DNA of 64,000 nucleotides from Sediminibacterium magnilacihabitans (GCA_002973575.1 PVEQ01000014.1:1-64000), one strand, 5' to 3'. Shown: positions 36,103 to 45,389, counted from the stretch's first letter. The notes: generated by a model not told the origin, from the letters alone. A program made the numbers and translations.

Positions 36103-36267
36103 CGGTAAGATCAGGAGTTTGAAAATAGCAATGATCAGCACTATGATGAACATGATGAGCGATATACGGTTCATGCCATGCATGTATTTCATCCACTTGG
36201 TGAGTGGTTCTTTCGGGTCTCTTTTCTTGATATAGAGGTATTCTGCCAGCTGCCGCAAGATGCCCAT
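36088..36267 (-). CDS. Small DUF6728-like membrane protein (59 residues)
   Basis: A short gene reading MGILRQLAEYLYIKKRDPKE at its start, then PLTKWMKYMHGMNRISLIMF and a C-terminal hydrophobic helix (about 34-55). The sequence order (amphipathic N-terminus, KKRDPKEP, MHGMNRIS, single membrane span) matches small Bacteroidota proteins that I associate with DUF6728, from memory. Function unknown. It overlaps the 3' end of lpxB by 15 bp on the opposite strand. Inverted repeat copy 2 lies 30 bp upstream of its start. Confidence 0.75.
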   Translation of the reverse strand: MGILRQLAEYLYIKKRDPKEPLTKWMKYMHGMNRISLIMFIIVLIIAIFKLLILPLLRH

Positions 36268-36297
36268 GAAATCGTTTTTTGTAAAGCTACTTAAATT

Positions 36298-36368
36298 AGT
36301 TGTTAGATGTCAGTTGTTAGAATTCTTTTGCTTACGATCTGACATCTAACAACTGACATCTAACAACT
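36298..36368. repeat. Long inverted repeat (copy 2), perfect 23-bp arms
   Basis: Arms at 36298-36320 and 36346-36368 are exact inverted copies with a 25-bp loop. The arm units AGTTGTTAG and ATGTCAG are the same kind as in the copy at 20389-20470. The right arm supplies the last codons and the stop of metX, and the left arm lies 30 bp upstream of the small DUF6728-like gene. Confidence 0.82.
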
Positions 36369-37376
36369 CTTCAACCAATGACTTAAATGCTCCGTGATCT
36401 GCTTCGCTTCAATAATAAAGCCATCATGTCCGTAAGAAGAACCGATCTCTATCAATGATGCATGCGGAATGTGTTCGGCCATGAATCTTTGCTCTGCCAA
36501 CGGACAAAGTATATCACTATCGATACCAATGATCAATGTTGGTTGTTGAATGGTATTCAATGTGCCGATCAGATCGCCACCCCTTCCCCTGGCCAGGTGG
36601 TGACTGTCCATCGATTTCGTCAGCAACCAGTAACTGAACGCATTGAACCGTTTCACCAGTTTTTCGCCCTGGTATTGGATATAGGAAGAAGCCCTGAAAT
36701 GATCGATCTTCTCCGGGTCGGGGTCCGTCTGTGTATCCTGAAAAATACCATAGTTGCGGTAAGTGAGCATGCCGATGGCCCTTGCGGCTTTCAATCCTTG
36801 CGCGCCTGCATGCGCATCGTGGTTGCGCCAGGTATTATCGGCTTCTATCGCCAGCCGTTGCGCTGTATGTACTGCCACTCCCCAGGCACTTTCAGAAGGC
36901 GATGTGGCAATCAGAAAGGATTTTTCGATCCTGCCGGGTTCCATCATACACCATTCCAACACCTGGTAACCTCCCATGCTGCCGCCCATCAGTAAACCGA
37001 TCTTTTCAATGCCCAGGGCTTCGCGCAGCAGAATGTGGGCTTTTACCATATCGCGGATGGTAACGGTAGGAAAATCGGAATAATAAGGCGCCCCGGTTTT
37101 GGGGTTGATGCTTGTTGGGCCGGTGGTTCCATAGCAGGAGCCCAATATATTGGCACAAACAATAAAGTATTCCTCGGGGTTGATCAGGCAGGAAGGGCCT
37201 ATCAATCCCTTCCACCAATCGACGCAATCGGAATTAGCCGTCAGTGCATGACAAACCCATACCACATTGCTTCCATCGGCATTCAGCTTGCCATACGTGT
37301 GGTAAGCAATTTGCAATTCGGGTAAAACGACTCCATTTTCGAGCGTAAAGGGCTGGGGGTAGTTAAACACATTCAT
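36360..37376 (-). CDS. metX: Homoserine O-acetyltransferase
   Basis: Acetylates homoserine in methionine synthesis. The start at 37376 (MNVFNYPQPFTLENG) gives 338 residues; an ATG 21 bp upstream is possible. Alpha/beta-hydrolase fold with the nucleophile Ser in GGSMGGYQ (about S133), Asp in IIGIDSDILCP, His in SSYGHDGF, and the oxyanion segment CHALTANSD. The last residues (KSC and stop) are encoded inside the inverted repeat, so the tail has probably been altered. Divergent from metZ, the next enzyme of the pathway. Confidence 0.93.
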   Translation of the reverse strand: MNVFNYPQPFTLENGVVLPELQIAYHTYGKLNADGSNVVWVCHALTANSDCVDWWKGLIGPSCLINPEEYFIVCANILGSCYGTTGPTSINPKTGAPYYSDFPTVTIRDMVKAHILLREALGIEKIGLLMGGSMGGYQVLEWCMMEPGRIEKSFLIATSPSESAWGVAVHTAQRLAIEADNTWRNHDAHAGAQGLKAARAIGMLTYRNYGIFQDTQTDPDPEKIDHFRASSYIQYQGEKLVKRFNAFSYWLLTKSMDSHHLARGRGGDLIGTLNTIQQPTLIIGIDSDILCPLAEQRFMAEHIPHASLIEIGSSYGHDGFIIEAKQITEHLSHWLKSC

Positions 37377-37399
37377 ACTGATAATTCCGCATTTCAACG

Positions 37400-37429
37400 C
37401 AAAATAAGGGCATGGTTGAGTTACATTTG
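37400..37429. promoter_or_regulatory. Divergent metX/metZ promoter region
   Basis: TACATTTG (37422-37429) is a perfect plus-strand -7 box for metZ, 24 bp before its ATG at 37454. TTATTTTG on the minus strand (37400-37407) is a one-mismatch -7 box for metX, 23 bp before its ATG at 37376. The two boxes are 14 bp apart. A start for metZ at 37412 would precede its own -7 box, which supports 37454. Confidence 0.5.
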
Positions 37430-37453
37430 CATAAATATTTCAAAAATCGTCCC

Positions 37454-38620
37454 ATGAGGCCTCAAACCAAAGCCATCCGCACCCGTGTTGACCAGACAGA
37501 TGAAATGGAACATTCCTCCCCTGTGTTCCTTACCAGTAGCTTTTCATTTGATAATGCAGAAGAGATGCGGGCTGCTTTTGCCGATGAAACGGACGACAAT
37601 ATTTACAGTCGTTTCAGCAACCCCAGTGTACAGGAGTTTACCGACAGGGTCTGTGTTCTGGAAGGCGCTGAAGCCGGCTTTGCCACTGCATCGGGCATGA
37701 GCGCGGTGTTTGGTTCTTTCATGGCTTTGATGAAGCAGGGCGACCATCTCCTGTCATGCAATGCCATTTTCGGCAGTACCCATACGGTGATTGCCAAATA
37801 CCTGCCTAAATTCGGCATCGAACATAGTTATGTGAGCGCCACGGCCACGGAAGCCGAATGGGAAGCTGCCATCCGGCCCAATACAAAGATGATCTACCTT
37901 GAAACGCCCACCAACCCGGGGCTTGACATACTGGACCTGGAAATGATCGGCAAATTGGCTAAAAAGCACAAGATCATCCTGAACGTGGATAATTGCTTCG
38001 CTACCCCGGTGGCTCAACAGCCCATTGCCTATGGCGCTGATCTTGTGGTGCATTCCGCCACCAAGTGGCTCGACGGACAGGGACGCGTTTTGGGTGGTGT
38101 GGTAGTTGGCCGCAAAGATCTGATCAAGGATATTTATCTTTTTTGCCGCAGTACCGGCCCCGCCCTCTCTCCTTTCAATGCATGGGTATTGAGCCGCAGC
38201 ATGGAAACGCTCGAAGTGCGCATGGAACGTCATGCAGCCAATGCACACTATATCGCAGAAAAGCTGGAGAAACATCCGAAGCTAAGCTGGCTCAAATATC
38301 CTTTCCTTAAGAGCCATCCGCAGCATGCAATTGCTGTAAAGCAAATGCAGAACGGTGGCGGGATCGTCTGTTTTGAACTAAAAGGAGGCATTGAAGCAGG
38401 CCGCAAGTTCCTTGATGCGCTCGATATTTTATCATTGACTGCCAACCTCGGCGATACACGCAGCATTGCTTCACATCCTGCGAGCACCACGCATGCCAAG
38501 CTTAGCGAAGAAGAAAGGCAGGCTGTGAATATTACGCCCGGACTGATCCGCATCAGCGTTGGCCTTGAGCACAAAGACGATATCCTCGAGGATATTTTGC
38601 AGGCATTGGAAAAATGCTGA
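37454..38620 (+). CDS. metZ: O-acyl-homoserine sulfhydrylase (PLP enzyme)
   Basis: PLP-dependent Cys/Met metabolism enzyme that makes homocysteine from an activated homoserine and sulfide. The start at 37454 (MRPQTKAIRTRV) gives 388 residues. The Schiff-base Lys is in HSATKWLDGQGRVLGG (about K206). Other markers: YSRFSNPSVQEF, ATASGMSAVFG, ETPTNPGLDI and HPASTTHAKL. Its neighbour acetylates homoserine, so O-acetylhomoserine is the likely substrate although the family is usually annotated O-succinylhomoserine sulfhydrylase. Confidence 0.92.
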   Translation: MRPQTKAIRTRVDQTDEMEHSSPVFLTSSFSFDNAEEMRAAFADETDDNIYSRFSNPSVQEFTDRVCVLEGAEAGFATASGMSAVFGSFMALMKQGDHLLSCNAIFGSTHTVIAKYLPKFGIEHSYVSATATEAEWEAAIRPNTKMIYLETPTNPGLDILDLEMIGKLAKKHKIILNVDNCFATPVAQQPIAYGADLVVHSATKWLDGQGRVLGGVVVGRKDLIKDIYLFCRSTGPALSPFNAWVLSRSMETLEVRMERHAANAHYIAEKLEKHPKLSWLKYPFLKSHPQHAIAVKQMQNGGGIVCFELKGGIEAGRKFLDALDILSLTANLGDTRSIASHPASTTHAKLSEEERQAVNITPGLIRISVGLEHKDDILEDILQALEKC

Positions 38621-38642
38621 TGCATAGGAATTACGTGCACAA

Positions 38643-39821
38643 TTAATAACCGGACCTGGCCACTGCTATTTTGGAATCGGCCGTGCCATAATACAGAAAC
38701 CACTGGTTATGGAATTGAGCCAATCCCTCTAAAAAACATACCCGGTTTACCTGGCCATTGATTTCATAAGGTTTATCGGGGTGCATGAAATGATGCGACA
38801 ACCTTTTGTTCAATTGCAAAGGGTTGTCTTTATTTAGTAATGCCTGTCCTGCTGCATAAGTGCCTTCAGGCAAACTCGTATCGCCGATGGCCGGAATATT
38901 GCGGCTGTTATAGATCAGCAAAATGCCGCTGTCTGTAAGCATGGCAGGTGGGCCGGATTCTACAAGATCGCAGTCGAATTTACCATCGCGTGTAGCCACC
39001 ACAATTTTTAACCGTGGCGTTTGTTTCGCTTCTCCCTTTAAAGGAGCCGAAGGTTGTTCACCAGCAGCCATTTCAACAGGAGTCCAGTGAACCAGGTCAT
39101 CTGAAGTAGCTGCATAAATGAATTTATCGCCCCAATACATCCAATATTTACCATGAATCTTTGTTGCGATGATCTTTCCTTTTGTGTAACGTGATACAAT
39201 GGATCCCGATTTCGACCATGCATTCAGGTACCTACCCTCATAAGCGGTTGCAAAAGCCGGTCCCTGTTTGGTCCAATGCAGCAAATCATTTGAAACCGCG
39301 ACCATTAACCTGGCTGTTTTGCCATCGAAAGCAGTGTACGTCATATAATACATGCCTTTATCATCTTCTATGATCCTGGGATCTTCGCAGCCTCCTTCCC
39401 ATTCATATTGTTGATAGGCATCTTTATCTGGATACAGTACCGGTGTGGCCAATCTGGTAAAATGCACGGCATCGGTACTGTATGCCAATCCAATGCGGGA
39501 AGTGCCGCCGGGCAATCCGATCTTGTCCTGCGCACGATAGAGCATGTATACGGTATCATTGCGCACTACAATGGCAGGATTGAATACATCTTTTTCTTCC
39601 CAAAAGATTTGTTGTTGACGTATGGGATCAATGAACCGGCCGGTACCTGGCACCAGCACCGGATTAACACTATCGAGTTTTTCGAAACCTAACAACGCCC
39701 AGGAACTGTCTGACACCGGCGCTGTTGTTTTTTTACCTGGCATTTGGCAAGCTGCTCCCAAAAGAAGTCCGCATCCGATTATCCAGGAAAGCCTTCTTGA
39801 ATCACTGCTTTTCATGTACAA
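38643..39821 (-). CDS. GH130-like glycoside phosphorylase/hydrolase, lipoprotein
   Basis: 392 residues with a lipoprotein signal (LLLGAAC, Cys at about 25), so it is membrane-anchored outside the cytoplasm. A five-bladed propeller is suggested by FNPAIVVRNDTVYMLYRAQ, the key GCEDPRI segment (about 143-149, with the family catalytic Asp), WSKSGSIV, VESGPPAMLTDSG and LYYGTADSKIAVA. These fit GH130, whose members cleave or phosphorolyse beta-mannosides. An extracytoplasmic location points to a hydrolase rather than a phosphorylase. Last gene of a minus-strand set with ThuA and ChbG-like genes; an alternative start is 39815. Confidence 0.8.
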   Translation of the reverse strand: MYMKSSDSRRLSWIIGCGLLLGAACQMPGKKTTAPVSDSSWALLGFEKLDSVNPVLVPGTGRFIDPIRQQQIFWEEKDVFNPAIVVRNDTVYMLYRAQDKIGLPGGTSRIGLAYSTDAVHFTRLATPVLYPDKDAYQQYEWEGGCEDPRIIEDDKGMYYMTYTAFDGKTARLMVAVSNDLLHWTKQGPAFATAYEGRYLNAWSKSGSIVSRYTKGKIIATKIHGKYWMYWGDKFIYAATSDDLVHWTPVEMAAGEQPSAPLKGEAKQTPRLKIVVATRDGKFDCDLVESGPPAMLTDSGILLIYNSRNIPAIGDTSLPEGTYAAGQALLNKDNPLQLNKRLSHHFMHPDKPYEINGQVNRVCFLEGLAQFHNQWFLYYGTADSKIAVARSGY

Positions 39822-39831
39822 GGATTGATCT

Positions 39832-40557
39832 CTATTTTTTCATTACCGATGCAATGCCTCCGTACAAATGTTGCAGGTACAATGGATCTTCATAGGATTC
39901 GTCGGTATGGCCCAACTCTGTATAAAAAGCATGTCCTCCATCGAAATCATGATACCATGCCATTGGATGGAGATCGCCGTTTTCTCCTCCTGTATAAGAT
40001 TTTTCATCGATAGTGATCAGTATGTGCAGGTTGGGTTGTATGCTCTTGAAATTATACCATTCGTCTTTACGCTTCCACTCTGCCGGTAAATGTTTGGTAG
40101 AAAGATGCGAATGATCTACAATATGGAGCACAGCTTCCTGTTGCTTGGGGTGACTCTTAAAATAGGCTCCTACCAGTTGATTATACCAAGGCCAGTCGTA
40201 TTCGGTATCGGTGGCTGCATGCACACCTACAAAACCTCCACCTGAACGGATGTATTGTTCAAAAGCAGTTTGTTGTTCATCGTTCAGCACATCCCCTGTG
40301 GTGCTCAGGAAGATCACTGCTGCATATTTCTTCAGGTTATCGGCAGTGAACAGGTTGGCATCGGTAGTAGTATCCACATCGAAATGATGTTCTTTTCCCA
40401 ATTGCTGTATTGCTGCGAGTCCCTTGGGTATGGAAGCATGATGGTATTTTACGGTACGCGCAAACACCAATACTTTCGGTGTTTTCTTAAAATTGATGAA
40501 AGACAAACTGATCAGCGCCAGTAAAGCAAGGCAAGACGATAATAATAACTTTTTCAT
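39832..40557 (-). CDS. Secreted ThuA-domain protein
   Basis: 241 residues with a signal peptide (about 1-21). It has a ThuA-like (glutamine-amidotransferase-like) fold, with KVLVFARTVKYHHASIPKG (about 28-46), YAAVIFLSTTGDVLND, GGGFVGVHAATDTEYDWPWY (about 105-124) and WYHDFDGGHAFYTELGHTDESY, split here as WYHDFDGGHAF and YTELGHTDESY. ThuA was first described in trehalose/sucrose use through 3-keto sugars in Sinorhizobium; its exact reaction is not settled. It sits between ChbG-like (8 bp) and GH130 (10 bp) genes. Confidence 0.88.
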   Translation of the reverse strand: MKKLLLSSCLALLALISLSFINFKKTPKVLVFARTVKYHHASIPKGLAAIQQLGKEHHFDVDTTTDANLFTADNLKKYAAVIFLSTTGDVLNDEQQTAFEQYIRSGGGFVGVHAATDTEYDWPWYNQLVGAYFKSHPKQQEAVLHIVDHSHLSTKHLPAEWKRKDEWYNFKSIQPNLHILITIDEKSYTGGENGDLHPMAWYHDFDGGHAFYTELGHTDESYEDPLYLQHLYGGIASVMKK

Positions 40558-40565
40558 GATGATGG

Positions 40566-41582
40566 TTATGGATTGGTTCTGTTTAATTTTTCTCTTCTTT
40601 CTTTGACTTCCCGCCAGGTAGTAAGTATGATACCTTCATCCCGGATCGCTTTTTTCAATGCCGGGTCTAGCATCGCCAGCATATCGCCCCGGCGAACGGG
40701 ACCTGAATCGGAAATATACGGAAACACTTCTGTAGTAGCGGTACAATGCATGATCATCATGGTAAGTCCGGGTAGCAATGAACGGATACCTTTGATGTAT
40801 TGCTGTGTTTTAAACGCTTGTATTTTGGCATCATCGCCCTGCAATTCCTGTGGAATTTTATCGCCATAACTGCCGTTGTGCAGGTCATCCAGCACGGGTA
40901 GTCCGCTGGCCCAAAGCATTTTACCTGCCTGCCGCATTTGTTGTAATAACGCATCGGATCCCTGTGCCTGTTCACTGATCAGTTTCGCATGACCTCCGGG
41001 CACCATAACAGGAATATGGTTCCTGATGCCCAATTCTATGTATTGTTGTGCGAAATCCGGTTTGGCCAGTAATGTTCCCATGTGTGTATCGAGATGTGTA
41101 GGTTCAAAACCCATGTTGCGGGCTCTTTCCAGCTGTGCGGCAATTTCTGTTCCTACTTCCGCTGCACTCGCGTGTTGTACCACTGCTGCAACAGAAGGCC
41201 AGAGCGCGCCTTCCCCATCTACCAGTCCGGGCGTGACCTTCTTTCCCGAAAGCGGTCCCCACCGGTAACCCTTCCATTCTGCCGTAAGTGTGAGGTGTAA
41301 TCCTACATCCAGCTTCGGATGTTCTTTGTAATAATGCACAAAGGCCGGAACCCAGGGACAAGGCATCATTACACTACAGGAAGTAGCGATGCCTTCTGTC
41401 ATGGCTTTGATGGCTCCTTCATTGGAATCATACGACATGCCTACATCATCTACGTGTAAGATGAGTACCCTGGCTCCTTTGGGGAAGCCTAGTTTTTCAG
41501 CGTAAGTACTATCGGGCTGTTGTGCGGCAACAGCCATACAAACCATACAGGCTGCCGCAAACACAAGCAATCGTTTTTTCAT
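40566..41582 (-). CDS. Secreted ChbG/HpnK-family carbohydrate deacetylase
   Basis: 338 residues, signal peptide about 1-20. The YdjC/ChbG TIM-like fold is marked by VLILHVDDVGMSYDSNEG (about 39-56; metal-binding DD), GIATSCSVMMPCPWVP, KLDVGLHLTLTAEWKGYRWG (metal His; given in part) and THLDTHMGTLLA (metal His). Family members remove acetyl groups from chitooligosaccharides or related sugars. First gene of the set leading to ThuA and GH130, and divergent from the MFS permease gene. Confidence 0.87.
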   Translation of the reverse strand: MKKRLLVFAAACMVCMAVAAQQPDSTYAEKLGFPKGARVLILHVDDVGMSYDSNEGAIKAMTEGIATSCSVMMPCPWVPAFVHYYKEHPKLDVGLHLTLTAEWKGYRWGPLSGKKVTPGLVDGEGALWPSVAAVVQHASAAEVGTEIAAQLERARNMGFEPTHLDTHMGTLLAKPDFAQQYIELGIRNHIPVMVPGGHAKLISEQAQGSDALLQQMRQAGKMLWASGLPVLDDLHNGSYGDKIPQELQGDDAKIQAFKTQQYIKGIRSLLPGLTMMIMHCTATTEVFPYISDSGPVRRGDMLAMLDPALKKAIRDEGIILTTWREVKERREKLNRTNP

Positions 41583-41698
41583 GGATGGGGTTTGATATCA
41601 AGAAATAATCGTGATGGGTTAACTTTTACTTGTCAATTATCCCTATATTGAACACGCACAAAATACCGTTAAACACGGATTAAATCTAACGAAAGAAA

Positions 41699-42886
41699 AT
41701 GAAAAACAGAACTGGTTTCCTGCTGGCCATTATGATGTTCTTCGAATATTTTATCTGGGGCGCCTGGTATGTGACCATGGGCACTTATATGGGCGAACAT
41801 TTACACGCCAGTGGCTTCCAAATCGGCGCTGCTTACAGTGCACTGGCCATTGCCACCATGATCTCTCCTTTTTTTGTGGGATTGATAGCCGACCGCTTCT
41901 TTGCCGCACAACGCATCATGGGTGTATTGCACCTGGTTGGCGGTGCGCTGCTGTTCCTGGCCACCAAAATAGAAAACAACGATGCTTTTTATTGGATCAT
42001 CCTGGCCTATTCCCTGCTCTACATGCCTACCATTGCGCTGAGCAATAACGTAGCTTTCACACAAATGAACAATCCCGGCAAACAATTTCCCTGGATAAGG
42101 GTATTCGGTACGCTGGGCTGGATCGTAGCCGGCCTCTTCATTGGCAAACTGGGTATCGAAAAAACATCGTCCACTTTTTATATGGCAGCGGCCGTATCTG
42201 CCGGATTGGGCCTGTTCAGTTTCGTGTTGCCCCATACGCCACCCAAAGCGGCGAGCGACAATGTTACCGCATCCAAAGCGCTGGGAGCAGCCGCTTTTGT
42301 ATTATTCAGGAACAGACCTTACCTCATCTTTTTCATTGCTGCCATATTGGTGTGTATTCCGCTTTCTTTTTATTATGGTTTTGCCAATCCGTTCCTCAAC
42401 GATATCGGGTTTTCGAATGCGGCGGGTAAAATGACACTCGGACAGGTATCGGAAGCTGTTTTCATATTAGCCATCCCTTTTTTATTCAACCGCATTGGTG
42501 TAAAAAAAATGATCCTGCTGGGCATGACAGCCTGGATACTGCGCTATCTCTGTTTTGCTTATGGCAATATCGATACCGGCGCCTGGATGTTGTATGCCGG
42601 TATTATACTGCACGGCGTTTGCTATGATTTCTTTTTTGTTACCGGTTATATGTATACCGAGAAAAAAGCAGGTGAAAAAATCAAGAATGCCGCGCAGGGG
42701 CTGTTTACCTTTGCTACATACGGATTGGGCATGTTCATCGGCACCGGTTTTAGCGGGTATATTGTAGACCGGCATAAGAATGGCGAACTGCATAACTGGC
42801 AACAAATCTGGTTTGTGCCTGCCTATATTGCCATGGGCGTATTGCTGTATTTTATTTTATTCTTCAAAGAAAAAAAGGAAGCCTGA
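41699..42886 (+). CDS. MFS permease, nucleoside:H+ symporter (NupG-like) family
   Basis: 395 residues, about 12 membrane helices. The opening FFEYFIWGAWYVTMGTYM (about 14-31), the loop GLIADRFFAAQRIMG (about 60-74) and WIRVFGTLGWIVAGLFIGK (about 131-149) match the nucleoside/sugar symporter branch. In Bacteroidota such genes often sit in sugar loci next to Gfo/Idh/MocA dehydrogenases, as here, so it may import an oxidised sugar or sugar acid rather than a nucleoside. First gene of a plus-strand set with the dehydrogenase (33 bp gap) and Dabb genes. Confidence 0.88.
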   Translation: MKNRTGFLLAIMMFFEYFIWGAWYVTMGTYMGEHLHASGFQIGAAYSALAIATMISPFFVGLIADRFFAAQRIMGVLHLVGGALLFLATKIENNDAFYWIILAYSLLYMPTIALSNNVAFTQMNNPGKQFPWIRVFGTLGWIVAGLFIGKLGIEKTSSTFYMAAAVSAGLGLFSFVLPHTPPKAASDNVTASKALGAAAFVLFRNRPYLIFFIAAILVCIPLSFYYGFANPFLNDIGFSNAAGKMTLGQVSEAVFILAIPFLFNRIGVKKMILLGMTAWILRYLCFAYGNIDTGAWMLYAGIILHGVCYDFFFVTGYMYTEKKAGEKIKNAAQGLFTFATYGLGMFIGTGFSGYIVDRHKNGELHNWQQIWFVPAYIAMGVLLYFILFFKEKKEA

Positions 42887-42919
42887 TCTTCCTGATTTAA
42901 AAACGATAAATACTAAGAG

Positions 42920-44113
42920 ATGAAAAGAATTGCCATGCTTGGCTCGGGGTTCATTGGCAGGTTTTATGCCGATTCCCTGCAAGGTTACAGAAGCCGGGAT
43001 AAAGTGATCAGCATTTATTCCCGTCGTGAAGAAAGCGCCCGGAAATTTGCGGCAGATTATGGATGCACGCACTGGACCACGAAAATGGAAGAAGCCATTG
43101 CGCATCCCGATGTGGACATTGTATGCATCTCTTTACCCAATAACCTGCATGAAGAAGCGGTGATGTTGTGCTGCAAACACAAAAAAGCGGTAATGACCAC
43201 CAAACCTCTCGGACGCAATGCCGAAGAAGCCAAGCGCATGTTACTGGCCGTAGAAGAAGCGGGTATTTTTAATGGTTACCTGGAAGACCTGGTATACACC
43301 CCAAAATTCATCAAAGCTTCTGAGAGCGTGAAGAACGGTGCGCTTGGAAGGATATTGTGGGCCAAGTCGAGGGAAACACATCCTGGTCCGCACAGCGAAT
43401 GGTTCTGGGATATTGAACAGGCAGGCGGCGGCTGTATACTCGACCTGGGTTGTCATTGCGTGGAGATCACCCGCAGTTATATTGGCAAAGACATCAAACC
43501 CGTTGAAGTTATGTGCTGGGCCGATACACAGGTAAAACCCATCGATGCCGAAGACCATGCCATTGGATTGGTGAAATATGAGAACGGCGCTATTGGCCAG
43601 TTTGAAGTGAGCTGGACTTTCCGCGGCGGCCTCGACCTGCGCGATGAAGTGATGGGAACCGAAGGCACCATCTGGATCAACAGTTTCCTGCGCACCGGCT
43701 TTGATATGTTCACCACCGGTAAGGGCGGCGATTATATTGCCGAGAAAGCGGAAAGCAACAGCGGCTGGTTATTTCCTGTTGGCGATGAACTGAATGAACT
43801 GGGCTATAACCACATGTTCATGGACATGTTCAATGCGATGGAAAAGGGTGTTGCACCTAAAGAAACTTTTTACGACGGTTACGTGGTGAATGCTATTTTG
43901 GATGCAGCTTACCGCTCAGCGAAATCTAAAATATGGGAGCCGGTGAAACTGGATATCTGGCGCGGACAAACAGGATTGACCAAAGAAAGTCACCTCGTAC
44001 CTTACGACGCCGAACATTACCTCATCAAAGAAGAAATGACCCACTTCGGTGCAAAAAAATTGATTCTCAAACACAAGGAAACCGGAAAAATAACAGAAAG
44101 AACAATAGAATAA
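42920..44113 (+). CDS. Gfo/Idh/MocA-family oxidoreductase
   Basis: NAD(P)-dependent sugar or polyol dehydrogenase, 397 residues. Rossmann motif GSGFIGRFY (8-16), [17 protein letters not shown] (about 71-87), [16 protein letters not shown] (about 94-109; KP with the catalytic-loop Lys) and a C-terminal beta-sheet domain with [15 protein letters not shown] (about 169-183). No export signal, so it is cytoplasmic. Likely oxidises or reduces a sugar brought in by the adjacent permease; substrate unknown. Confidence 0.92.
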   Translation: MKRIAMLGSGFIGRFYADSLQGYRSRDKVISIYSRREESARKFAADYGCTHWTTKMEEAIAHPDVDIVCISLPNNLHEEAVMLCCKHKKAVMTTKPLGRNAEEAKRMLLAVEEAGIFNGYLEDLVYTPKFIKASESVKNGALGRILWAKSRETHPGPHSEWFWDIEQAGGGCILDLGCHCVEITRSYIGKDIKPVEVMCWADTQVKPIDAEDHAIGLVKYENGAIGQFEVSWTFRGGLDLRDEVMGTEGTIWINSFLRTGFDMFTTGKGGDYIAEKAESNSGWLFPVGDELNELGYNHMFMDMFNAMEKGVAPKETFYDGYVVNAILDAAYRSAKSKIWEPVKLDIWRGQTGLTKESHLVPYDAEHYLIKEEMTHFGAKKLILKHKETGKITERTIE

Positions 44114-44118
44114 ATATC

Positions 44119-44439
44119 ATGCTAACACAAGACCTTTTCGTACACCATGTTTATTTCTGGCTGGGCAATCCAGTCAGCCAGGAAGATCATGCAGCGTTGC
44201 TGGCGGGCTTACAGGCATTAAGTAAAGTGCCTTCTATACAACAATTCCATATTGGCATACCTGCAGGCACCAACCGCGACGTGATTGATACCAGTTATGC
44301 ATTTTCCTGGCTGGCAATATTTGCCAACCAGGAAGATCAGGATGCCTATCAGATCGATCCGATTCATTTACACTTTATAGACACCTGCAAGCACCTCTGG
44401 AATAAAGTAGTGGTCTACGATTCTATCCAGGCGCGGTAA
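44119..44439 (+). CDS. Dabb-domain (stress-responsive A/B barrel) protein
   Basis: 106 residues from the ATG at 44119, 5 bp after the dehydrogenase stop. LFVHHVYFWLGNP (6-18), IQQFHIGIPAGTNRDVIDTS (about 41-60) and the C-terminal HLHFIDTCKHLWNKVVVYDS fit the dimeric alpha-beta barrel family PF07876. Such proteins are often encoded in sugar-catabolic operons; the reaction is unknown. The codons upstream of 44119 in this frame lie antiframe to the dehydrogenase and were not included. Confidence 0.87.
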   Translation: MLTQDLFVHHVYFWLGNPVSQEDHAALLAGLQALSKVPSIQQFHIGIPAGTNRDVIDTSYAFSWLAIFANQEDQDAYQIDPIHLHFIDTCKHLWNKVVVYDSIQAR

Positions 44440-44449
44440 TGCATACCTA

Positions 44450-44484
44450 TTCATCAGCTGTTGTTTATTGCAACAGCTGATGAA
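44450..44484. terminator. Bidirectional hairpin between Dabb and isomerase genes
   Basis: Arms TTCATCAGCTGTTG (44450-44463) and CAACAGCTGATGAA (44471-44484) pair perfectly over 14 bp with a 7-base loop. The right arm encodes the last four codons of the isomerase, and its stop codon falls in the loop. It most likely terminates both converging transcripts. Confidence 0.7.
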
Positions 44485-45388
44485 TATTACGATAGCTGGT
44501 AGCGATGTTCTCAAAAGGTTTCGGCGCGCCATCCTGTTCTACAAAGAAATATTTCATACCGGATGTATGGGCATGCGCAAAAATGCGCTTGAAATCGATG
44601 GAGCCTGTTCCTACTTCGAGTATGTGTTCGTGCGTTGCATCGAGGTCTTTCACATGCCATAAATGGAAGCGGCCCGGATGTTGTTTGAACATTTCTACGG
44701 GATCTTTTCCTGCCTTGATGGTCCAGGCCAGGTCCAGTTCCATCTTCATTTTATCGGCATCGGTTTCTGATAACAACAGGTCATAAGGAATTACGCCATT
44801 GTGGTCTTTGAATTCCCTGTCGTGATTATGATAAGCAAACAGCAAGCCGGCTTTCTGGGCAGCCTCTGATGTTTTATTCAACACTTCTATGGAAGTTTTG
44901 AGCTCCTCTGTTGTTTCAAACGGTGTGCTCGCACATACCAGGTAAGTAGCGCCGCCTTCAGCAACTTCATCAACCAGCTCCTGGTAATTGTCGCGCAGGT
45001 TTCTCATCGGTGGTATGGTGATGGGTTTGCCATCTGCGCCTGTTGGCATCTTGGCGCCGGGCGGCATTTTAAAAGGAGCGCCCAGCACATGATGCGACCG
45101 CCAGTTCATGCCTTTGTCTTTAAGCATGGCAGCAAATTCTTTGGGCTTCATGCCATAATATCCGCCCTTTCTGCTGAACGCCGATTCGATCTCTTTGTAA
45201 CCTACATCGGCTATTTTTTGCAAGCTGCCGGGCACATCCTGGTCTATCACACCAAAAAGTGTGAACAGTTGTAACCCTACACCAGGATATTTTTTCTTAA
45301 AATCTGCGGCCAGCATTTCCTTGTTCAGCAGCAGGCTGCCAAGCGCCAACGCAGATGTTTGTTTGAGGAAGGATCTTCTGTTGTGCAT
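44465..45388 (-). CDS. Tat-exported sugar phosphate isomerase/epimerase-like protein
   Basis: 307 residues with a twin-arginine signal NRRSFLKQTSALALGSLLL (3-21), so it is folded before export to the periplasm. The AP endonuclease 2 / xylose-isomerase-like TIM barrel is shown by VGLQLFTLFGVI, YKEIESAF, WRSHHVLGAPF, LFAYHNHDREF (about 183-193), MELDLAWTIKAG and FHLWHVKDLDATHEH, with the usual Glu/Asp/His metal ligands. The family includes enzymes acting on 3-keto sugars. It starts 1 bp after the GH3 gene, so the two are certainly cotranscribed. Confidence 0.9.
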   Translation of the reverse strand: MHNRRSFLKQTSALALGSLLLNKEMLAADFKKKYPGVGLQLFTLFGVIDQDVPGSLQKIADVGYKEIESAFSRKGGYYGMKPKEFAAMLKDKGMNWRSHHVLGAPFKMPPGAKMPTGADGKPITIPPMRNLRDNYQELVDEVAEGGATYLVCASTPFETTEELKTSIEVLNKTSEAAQKAGLLFAYHNHDREFKDHNGVIPYDLLLSETDADKMKMELDLAWTIKAGKDPVEMFKQHPGRFHLWHVKDLDATHEHILEVGTGSIDFKRIFAHAHTSGMKYFFVEQDGAPKPFENIATSYRNIHQLLQ

Positions 45389-45389
45389 A

